Origin: Enterococcus italicus DSM 15952 | GTDB taxonomy: Bacteria; Bacillota; Bacilli; Lactobacillales; Enterococcaceae | Direction of reading: 5' to 3' | NCBI RefSeq assembly: GCF_000185365.1 | Contig: NZ_GL622241.1 | Location: 1,335,854 to 1,389,948 of the forward strand | DNA: 54,095 nucleotides | Shown: piece after piece, positions 48,842 through 54,095 of the stretch | How the letters are laid out: the number at the start of each line of letters is the position of its first letter | Numbering within the stretch: the first letter of the stretch is position 1 | Translations under genes and position numbers: made by a program | The notes under the pieces: generated by a model | Seen by the model: the letters and a program-made list of their open reading frames with translations, nothing else | Database searches by the model: none | Told to the model about the DNA's origin: nothing

Positions 48842-49870
48842 CTAGACATTCTGATGGATATAGTTAACCAAGTCGGCAGTCTTATCCCATCCTAAACATG
48901 GGTCAGTAATCGATTGACCATATTCTTGCGAGCCGCCTTCTCCGCGACCATCCGCCAAGTAACTTTCAATCATTAGCCCACGAACTAGTTTACTGATTTG
49001 TGGATTCCAAGCACGGTTAGTTAACACTTCTTTGGTAATACGGATTTGATCCAAGTATTTTTTCCCTGAGTTGTCATGATTTGTATCGATTAGCACAAAT
49101 GGATTGCTAAAGGATTCTTTGTTGTACATCGCAGCTGCTTCTAATAGGTCTTCATAGTGATAATTGGGTTTAATTCTACCACAATCATCCAATCCACCAC
49201 GTAAGATTAGATGAGACAATGGGTTTGAGCTTGTTGATACCTCTACCCCATTGTAGATAAAGGATTGCGAACGCTGAGCCGCATGCAGCGCATTAAACGC
49301 CACGGATAGATTCCCACTTGTTGGATTTTTAAGGCCAACTGGTGCATCAATTCCACTTGCAACAAAGCGATGTTGTTGATTTTCAACCGAGCGTGCACCA
49401 ACTGCATGGTAACTTACGAGGTCTGACACGAGTTCAAAGTTTTCTGGGTACAACATTTCATCCGCTGTCGTCAAGCCAGTCTCTGTTAATACGCGACGAT
49501 GAATTTTGCGTACTGCAACCATACCACGAATTAAGTTAACTTCTTCATCGGGTGATTGTTGGTAAAGCATCCCTTTGTAGCCATCGCCATTTGTCCGAGG
49601 CTTATTTGTGTAAACACGTTGAACAATAAATACTTTGTCTTTTACTTTTTCTTGTAATTCAGCAAGGCGCTGCGCATAGTCAAATACCGCTTTTTCATTG
49701 TCTGCCGAACAAGGACCGATTACTAGTAAGAAGCGTTGATCTTCCCCGGTAATAATTCGTTTTAATTCTTCATCGCGCGCAGTTTTGTAGTCTGCTTGCT
49801 CTTTCGTCAATAACGACGTATTCTTTACCAAATCCAAATTTATTTTTTTGCTTAGTTTTTCAAAACTCAT
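48842..49870 (-). CDS. aroF: DAHP synthase, class I alpha (AroF/AroG type)
   Basis: First step of the shikimate pathway: PEP + erythrose 4-phosphate to DAHP. It has 342 residues. Motifs LVIGPCSADN, YTNKPRT, GARSVENQQHR and DTNHDNSGK match the AroFGH group. Which aromatic amino acid inhibits it cannot be read. It is preceded by a T-box and followed at once by the DUF554 gene; no other aro gene lies in the window. Confidence 0.94.
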   Translation of the reverse strand: MSFEKLSKKINLDLVKNTSLLTKEQADYKTARDEELKRIITGEDQRFLLVIGPCSADNEKAVFDYAQRLAELQEKVKDKVFIVQRVYTNKPRTNGDGYKGMLYQQSPDEEVNLIRGMVAVRKIHRRVLTETGLTTADEMLYPENFELVSDLVSYHAVGARSVENQQHRFVASGIDAPVGLKNPTSGNLSVAFNALHAAQRSQSFIYNGVEVSTSSNPLSHLILRGGLDDCGRIKPNYHYEDLLEAAAMYNKESFSNPFVLIDTNHDNSGKKYLDQIRITKEVLTNRAWNPQISKLVRGLMIESYLADGRGEGGSQEYGQSITDPCLGWDKTADLVNYIHQNV

Positions 49871-49929
49871 ACTATTCTTCCTTTCTACATGCCCTTTTCT
49901 ATTTAAGAATGATATCTCAAAAACAAGAC

Positions 49930-50150
49930 AAAAAAATCCTTAGCATCACCTGCTAAGGACGAATAATTATCCGCGGTACCACCTTAATTGAAGAATAACT
50001 CTTCCACTTTACGTCTATTTAATTCTAAACCAACCTGACGTACTTCAACTTGACACTATCATCGATTTGCAGCAACCATCGACTTTCTATAAGAGGGAAT
50101 GCCAAATTTACTTCATTAGGAGGTAACGTCCATACGTTAGCTGAACTATA
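49930..50150 (-). promoter_or_regulatory. T-box riboswitch of aroF-DUF554 (probably Tyr)
   Basis: The minus-strand leader holds AAGGTGGTACCGCGG (about 49983-49970), the T-box core. It is followed by a terminator stem TCCTTAGCA-GGTGA-TGCTAAGGA and seven Ts (49931-49959). Reading stem I, the specifier is most likely UAC (Tyr) at 50042-50040 in GAAGTACGTC. Low charged tRNA-Tyr would raise DAHP synthase expression. Confidence 0.88.
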
Positions 50151-50178
50151 GCACAAGACTCGTTTTCACGTCAATACT

Positions 50179-51258
50179 TTATCTGAATAAACTCTCATTA
50201 AAGCGTATCACTTGGGAAATGGTATCGACCGTCACGTTAATACCATACGGCAATACTGTTCGTGGATACGCATGACCAAATGGAAAGTTATACGCAATCG
50301 GCAGTGACTCATCCGCAATGGTATCAAGCAATACTGATTTATATTCTTCATAGAAGCACTCATCTTGCGGTTTTCCTACAATAATTCCTGCAATTTGTGA
50401 GAAGACACCAGTCTCTTTTAAAATGCCTAGTTTTTGTTTGTACGCTTCTGGTGAGATTTTTTCTTCGCACGTTTCTATAAATAGAATCGCACCTTGCCAT
50501 TGTGAGCTTTCTGGCCAGAGGTGATAGTTTGCTGTAATTGTCTTTTCATCTGGATACCGTTCCCCAGATAAAAAATCAGTCAAGCTTTCAAAGCAACCAC
50601 CTAATAGATGGCCAGTAAAGCTCGGTGCCCCTTGCAACAGTTCAAATCCTCGGATATCTTGGTGACTACTACGCGCCTCTCCTTTAGCTTTGGCTGAAAA
50701 GTCTTTACGCTCCTCGTACCAGATTGCACTCGGTAAGATGGTTTCTTGAAGTGGCTCTTCTGCTATAAACTGCTCGATAGCTGATTTGGTATAGGGAAGC
50801 ATGGCTGGCCCAATGTCTCCAAAATCGGTAAGAAAGGATGGACCATAAAAAGTCTGCAACCCTAGCTGATAAAACATCAGATGATTGATCGTCGTATCTG
50901 AATAGCCGGTAAAAATCTTCGGATGCGCTACTACAGCCTCACGAAATTCTTCATCCTCCATCAAATACGGCAATATCTGATACGTATCATCGCCCCCAAT
51001 CGCGCACACAATACCTTTGATACGTTCATCCAAAAAGGCCGCCTTGATATCTTCCGCTCGCTTTTCTGGATAATTGCGAATATAGTCACTTCCCGCAAGT
51101 GCGTGCTTCGTAAATACAGGCTCTAACCCCATCTCTCTCATACGCTTTGTACCAATTTCTACATTACATGCACAGTGGTCATCACCTAAAATACCACTAG
51201 ATAAACTTACGATGGCAACTTTGTCTCCTTTTGCTAGACGAGCTGGTTTTTTTCTCAT
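50179..51258 (-). CDS. S66 family peptidase (LD-carboxypeptidase/MccF-like)
   Basis: A 359-residue enzyme of the LdcA/MccF family, which trims tetrapeptide stems in peptidoglycan or inactivates microcin-type peptides. The ATG at 51258 is behind GGAGG; the start at 51288 is not. The nucleophile-loop region reads IGGDDTYQILPYL (GGDDT 88-92). Later Glu (FIETCEE) and His (FGHAYPRT) segments match the family. In MccF and LdcA the loop carries a Ser; the residue acting here is unclear. Single gene upstream of the aroF T-box. Confidence 0.88.
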   Translation of the reverse strand: MRKKPARLAKGDKVAIVSLSSGILGDDHCACNVEIGTKRMREMGLEPVFTKHALAGSDYIRNYPEKRAEDIKAAFLDERIKGIVCAIGGDDTYQILPYLMEDEEFREAVVAHPKIFTGYSDTTINHLMFYQLGLQTFYGPSFLTDFGDIGPAMLPYTKSAIEQFIAEEPLQETILPSAIWYEERKDFSAKAKGEARSSHQDIRGFELLQGAPSFTGHLLGGCFESLTDFLSGERYPDEKTITANYHLWPESSQWQGAILFIETCEEKISPEAYKQKLGILKETGVFSQIAGIIVGKPQDECFYEEYKSVLLDTIADESLPIAYNFPFGHAYPRTVLPYGINVTVDTISQVIRFNESLFR

Positions 51259-51358
51259 GTCGTTCCTCCAATCTAAGTCACTAGACACTCAAAGACTAAT
51301 CCTTGTTGCTCTTATCCTAAAAGAATCCTACCCAAAAAGCAATGGCAAGTGTAATTAA

Positions 51359-51386
51359 TTGACTTTGACTTTATTTGACCTATAAT
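51359..51386 (+). promoter_or_regulatory. tuf promoter
   Basis: TTGACT (51359-51364), 16-bp spacer, perfect TATAAT (51381-51386). A strong promoter that serves this gene alone, unlike the str-operon tuf. Confidence 0.8.
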
Positions 51387-51405
51387 GAAGGTATCAAAGA
51401 TAGTG

Positions 51406-51420
51406 CTTACAAATTGTAAG
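51406..51420 (+). promoter_or_regulatory. Palindrome in the tuf leader
   Basis: CTTACAAATTGTAAG, perfect 7-bp arms around one central base, in the untranslated leader soon after the expected transcription start. It differs from the hxlR palindrome core by one base. Confidence 0.5.
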
Positions 51421-51448
51421 ACACTACAAATAATGGAGGGATTTTCAA

Positions 51449-52636
51449 ATGGCAAAAGAACATTACAGTCGAACAAAACCACACGTAAATATTGGAACGA
51501 TTGGACACGTCGATCACGGTAAGACGACATTGACGGCGGCGATTACTTCTGTTTTAGCCAAAAAAGGTCTAGCAAACCCTCAAGACTACGCAAGTATTGA
51601 TGCCGCTCCTGAAGAACGCGAACGTGGGATTACGATTAATACCGCTCACGTCGAATACGAAACCGAAAAACGCCACTATGCGCATATCGATGCTCCAGGA
51701 CATGCGGACTACGTAAAAAACATGATTACCGGTGCCGCTCAAATGGACGGTGCGATTCTCGTCGTCTCAGCGACTGACGGACCAATGCCCCAAACGCGTG
51801 AACACATTTTGCTTTCACGACAAGTAGGTGTAAAAGATTTAATCGTCTTCTTAAATAAAACAGATTTAGTTGATGACGATGAACTGATTGATCTAGTCGA
51901 AATGGAAGTTCGTGAACTCTTAAGTGAATACGATTTTCCTGGCGATGATATTCCGGTCATTAAAGGCTCTGCATTAAAAGCACTAGAAGGTGATCCTGAT
52001 GCCGAAGCTGCCATCATGGAACTGATGGATACTGTCGATGACTACATCCATACTCCAGACCGTGATACGGACAAACCATTGCTATTGCCTATCGAAGATG
52101 TCTTTACCATTACCGGGCGTGGGACCGTTGCTTCTGGTCGAATCGATCGCGGTACTGTAAAAGTCGGTGACGAAGTAGAAATCGTCGGTATCAAACCTGA
52201 AACCCGTAAAGCAATCGTTACCGGAATCGAAATGTTCCGTAAAACATTGGATTTAGGTGAAGCTGGTGATAACGTGGGTGTCTTATTACGTGGTGTCGAT
52301 CGCGATGAAATTGAACGTGGCCAAGTTTTAGCAAAACCAGGCTCCATTACTCCACATACTAAATTCAAAGGTGAAGTCTATGTCCTTACAAAAGAAGAAG
52401 GCGGTCGCCATACCCCATTCTTCAACAACTATCGACCACAATTTTACTTTAGAACAACCGATGTCACTGGGAATGTCGTGCTTCCAGAAGGTACAGAAAT
52501 GGTCATGCCTGGCGATAACGTCACCATCGAAGTCGAATTGATTCACCCAATTGCCGTCGAAAAAGGGACAACCTTCTCTATCCGTGAAGGTGGCCGGACA
52601 GTCGGATCTGGTATCGTAACAGAAATCGAATCATAA
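51449..52636 (+). CDS. tuf: Elongation factor Tu (solitary, tufB-type)
   Basis: GTPase that carries aminoacyl-tRNA to the ribosome; 395 residues. G1 GHVDHGKT (19-26), G3 DAPGHADY (81-88), G4 NKTD (136-139), with domains 2 and 3 complete. The ATG follows GGAGGG. The gene stands alone with its own promoter and terminator, not in the rpsL-rpsG-fusA-tuf operon. Residues [28 protein letters not shown] and RQVGVKD are those of Lactococcus/Streptococcus EF-Tu rather than the HVDCPGHADY form of Enterococcus TufA. It is therefore probably the second, horizontally gained tufB known in some enterococci. Confidence 0.96.
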   Translation: MAKEHYSRTKPHVNIGTIGHVDHGKTTLTAAITSVLAKKGLANPQDYASIDAAPEERERGITINTAHVEYETEKRHYAHIDAPGHADYVKNMITGAAQMDGAILVVSATDGPMPQTREHILLSRQVGVKDLIVFLNKTDLVDDDELIDLVEMEVRELLSEYDFPGDDIPVIKGSALKALEGDPDAEAAIMELMDTVDDYIHTPDRDTDKPLLLPIEDVFTITGRGTVASGRIDRGTVKVGDEVEIVGIKPETRKAIVTGIEMFRKTLDLGEAGDNVGVLLRGVDRDEIERGQVLAKPGSITPHTKFKGEVYVLTKEEGGRHTPFFNNYRPQFYFRTTDVTGNVVLPEGTEMVMPGDNVTIEVELIHPIAVEKGTTFSIREGGRTVGSGIVTEIES

Positions 52637-52665
52637 AAGCTGAACGAAAGCTAGTCAGCCACAAA

Positions 52666-52725
52666 GAAAAAGCCCATAACATCCAAAAGTTGTTTTCAAA
52701 CTTTTTGGATGTTATGGGCTTTTTG
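52666..52725. repeat. Palindromic repeat, copy 6 (terminator-like)
   Basis: AAAAGCCCATAACATCCAAAAG pairs with CTTTTTGGATGTTATGGGCTTTTT; core arms CCATAACATCC / GGATGTTATGG. One arm change (A to C) is matched in the other arm (T to G), which keeps the stem. It lies between convergent tuf and the SMP-30 gene. Confidence 0.86.
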
Positions 52726-52843
52726 TCTTTATAGGTCATTCTCGGATTTTTAATTAGCATTTGCAGCCCTCTCGGAAATTTTAGAACTGATTTTCAGAAT
52801 TTCTGATTCATTACTCAGAGCTAAACGCTTTTGACACATCCTC

Positions 52844-53767
52844 TTATACAATGCCTGGACTCAAACTTTTACAAGAATACAGCCATGAGCCGCCATGACC
52901 TTCCCCATCATTCGAGCAAAGAATCATTTTTTTCTTATCTGGATAGATTGCAACTGAAGTCGAACGCATCATTTTTTGATTGATTCGCTCAGGAATGAGC
53001 ACTTGCTCGATTGGATTACCATTACGATCAAAAACCATTACGCGACCTTGCATATACATCGCGACATATAAATGATCTTGTACGTCAATACAAATTGAAT
53101 CCGGTCCTTCTAGCCCTGTAAAGTTATAAGGTACGGAACTTCCATAGTTGGCAATCACTATCGGATCATCTGTCATCGTCAGATAGTGCAGACGATTTTG
53201 ACTCATCTCAGTCACCCACAGACCATCCCCCGCTAAATTTAACACAACTCCATTTGGCACCGCCATATTCCCCATGACTTTGGTAATCGTTTGATAATCA
53301 GGTGCAACATAGTAGACACCGCCAGTCGGCTCACAAGAATACCCTTTAAAGTCCGTAAAATAGAAGCCGCCATTTTTATCAAAAGTTAAATCATCGACCA
53401 CATAGCCTAAAGAAGAATCAACAACGACTTGGACGTCACTTCCATCAGCATTCATCGAAATCACACTACCAGTTGATTTCATATCTCCTAAGAAACAAAC
53501 AAAGAGGCGTCCATCTTGACGGCGCTTGACCGTTGCAGGATTTTCATCTGGAAACGAAGCAATCTGCTTCAGTTCCATCTCATCTAACGAAAGACAATAC
53601 ACCCCACCACCAAACACATCAACAAAAAACAAATGCCCTTGACCATCAAAGCACAATCCTTCGAGCTGCATTTGACTATCCGACACTTTAAACCAGGGCT
53701 TTGCTTCTTTTATCGGAATAGCTCTTTCATTATATGGAACGGACGCTATTAATTCTGACTTACTCAT
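52844..53767 (-). CDS. SMP-30/gluconolactonase family protein
   Basis: A 307-residue six-bladed beta-propeller of the SMP-30/gluconolactonase family, whose members are metal-dependent lactonases. Blade repeats are visible as LEGLCFDGQGHLFFVDVFGG, DDLTFDKNGGFYFTDFKG, PNGVVLNLAGDGLWVTEM and GPDSICIDVQDHLYVAMY. The E, N and D metal ligands of the family lie in these blades. No signal peptide. Substrate unknown; sugar lactones are likely. A cre-like site lies upstream. Single gene, ended by repeat copy 6. Confidence 0.88.
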   Translation of the reverse strand: MSKSELIASVPYNERAIPIKEAKPWFKVSDSQMQLEGLCFDGQGHLFFVDVFGGGVYCLSLDEMELKQIASFPDENPATVKRRQDGRLFVCFLGDMKSTGSVISMNADGSDVQVVVDSSLGYVVDDLTFDKNGGFYFTDFKGYSCEPTGGVYYVAPDYQTITKVMGNMAVPNGVVLNLAGDGLWVTEMSQNRLHYLTMTDDPIVIANYGSSVPYNFTGLEGPDSICIDVQDHLYVAMYMQGRVMVFDRNGNPIEQVLIPERINQKMMRSTSVAIYPDKKKMILCSNDGEGHGGSWLYSCKSLSPGIV

Positions 53768-53798
53768 TGTTTCACCTATCCTTCACGCTTCATCGTAA

Positions 53799-53812
53799 TA
53801 AAACCGTTTACA
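53799..53812 (-). promoter_or_regulatory. cre-like site upstream of the SMP-30 gene
   Basis: Minus strand TGTAAACGGTTTTA matches the CcpA cre consensus TGNAANCGNWNNCW except for one position. It lies about 32 bp before the start codon, where CcpA would block transcription. Confidence 0.45.
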
Positions 53813-53874
53813 GGTTCACTAGAATTGTATCATGAAAATTTGAGAACTATAATGAAATTTTTAGCCGATCTCTT

Positions 53875-54095
53875 TTATTTTTGCATTCCTTTATTACGGT
53901 TATAGCCCCGAGTGAATCCATTATAAGCCAAGATCGCCTCATGGTCCAATTCATTCAATGTTATACTACTGCTTTTACTAAGAGGAACAAATTGAATCGA
54001 AAAATTAGTCCCATAACGAAAAACCGCGTATACGTCAGGATTGCCTTTCCCTAAAAAGTGTTGACGAACGCGATCCAACATACGAGTACTCGGTT
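53875..54095 (-). CDS. C-terminal part of an unknown protein (runs off the window)
   Basis: The frame ends at 53875 and stays open to the window edge, so the start may lie beyond it; the ATG at 54081 is only one option. The visible 72 or so residues are soluble and basic at the end (GFTRGYNRNKGMQK). I do not recognise a family. A gap of about 110 bp separates it from the SMP-30 gene. Confidence 0.5.
   Translation of the reverse strand, partial: PSTRMLDRVRQHFLGKGNPDVYAVFRYGTNFSIQFVPLSKSSSITLNELDHEAILAYNGFTRGYNRNKGMQK

Noticed and set aside
51312-51530. Open frame of 72 codons on the minus strand across the tuf promoter
   Set aside because: It overlaps the tuf promoter, leader and first codons; no ribosome site and no family resemblance.

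Overview
The window is chromosomal DNA from a low-GC Gram-positive bacterium of the Lactobacillales, most likely an Enterococcus or close relative. The grounds are the gene orders (rnz-SDR-lapA-recJ-apt; racE-rph/rdgB-yfcE-cbpB), RexAB-type AddAB, the RNase PH-RdgB fusion, a fabI/fabZ(fabN-like) pair with FabT-type operators, two T-boxes, and a solitary tuf gene. This rests on recognising protein families by eye; no database was searched. No rRNA, tRNA, CRISPR array, phage or insertion sequence was seen.

Layout. 1-2.1 kb: transketolase. 2.1-3.5 kb: SOS locus, with ynzC and lexA divergent across an SOS box, then a small two-helix membrane protein whose promoter carries two SOS boxes. 3.6-10.6 kb: housekeeping genes on the minus strand (apt, recJ, lapA-like, SDR, rnz, DUF1269, obg). 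10.8-11.6 kb: cyclophilin lipoprotein gene interrupted by one in-frame stop. 11.6-13.0 kb: divergent fabZ-like and fabI with two FabT-like palindromes. 13.1-17.3 kb: mscS, cbpB, yfcE, rph/rdgB fusion and racE. 17.5 kb: DoxX remnant. 18.0-22.9 kb: trpS, then pheST behind a Phe T-box. 22.9-30.5 kb: HxlR regulator and addAB. 30.7-36.1 kb: membrane proteins, thrC, queG, an ECF S-component, a small orphan gene and a pyrimidine-dimer glycosylase-like gene. 36.5-39.9 kb: opuC osmoprotectant ABC operon.

40.0-47.9 kb is the most distinctive part. A tightly packed operon encodes an amino-acid ABC importer (two permeases, binding lipoprotein, ATPase), a PLP aminotransferase, a VanH/D-lactate-dehydrogenase-like D-2-hydroxyacid dehydrogenase, a second amino-acid ABC ATPase and an MFS transporter, followed by an Lrp/AsnC regulator with its own promoter. 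Together they suggest import of an amino acid, transamination to a 2-oxo acid, reduction to a D-2-hydroxy acid and possibly export. The substrate is unknown.

48.1-54.1 kb: a DAHP synthase-DUF554 unit behind a T-box (specifier read as Tyr UAC), an S66 peptidase, a solitary tuf gene with lactococcal/streptococcal-like residues (tufB-type), an SMP-30 family protein behind a cre-like site, and a gene fragment at the edge.

A family of six imperfect palindromes of about 55 bp (core CCATAAAATCC...GGATTTTATGG) sits behind transcription units across the window and probably works as a set of dispersed terminators.
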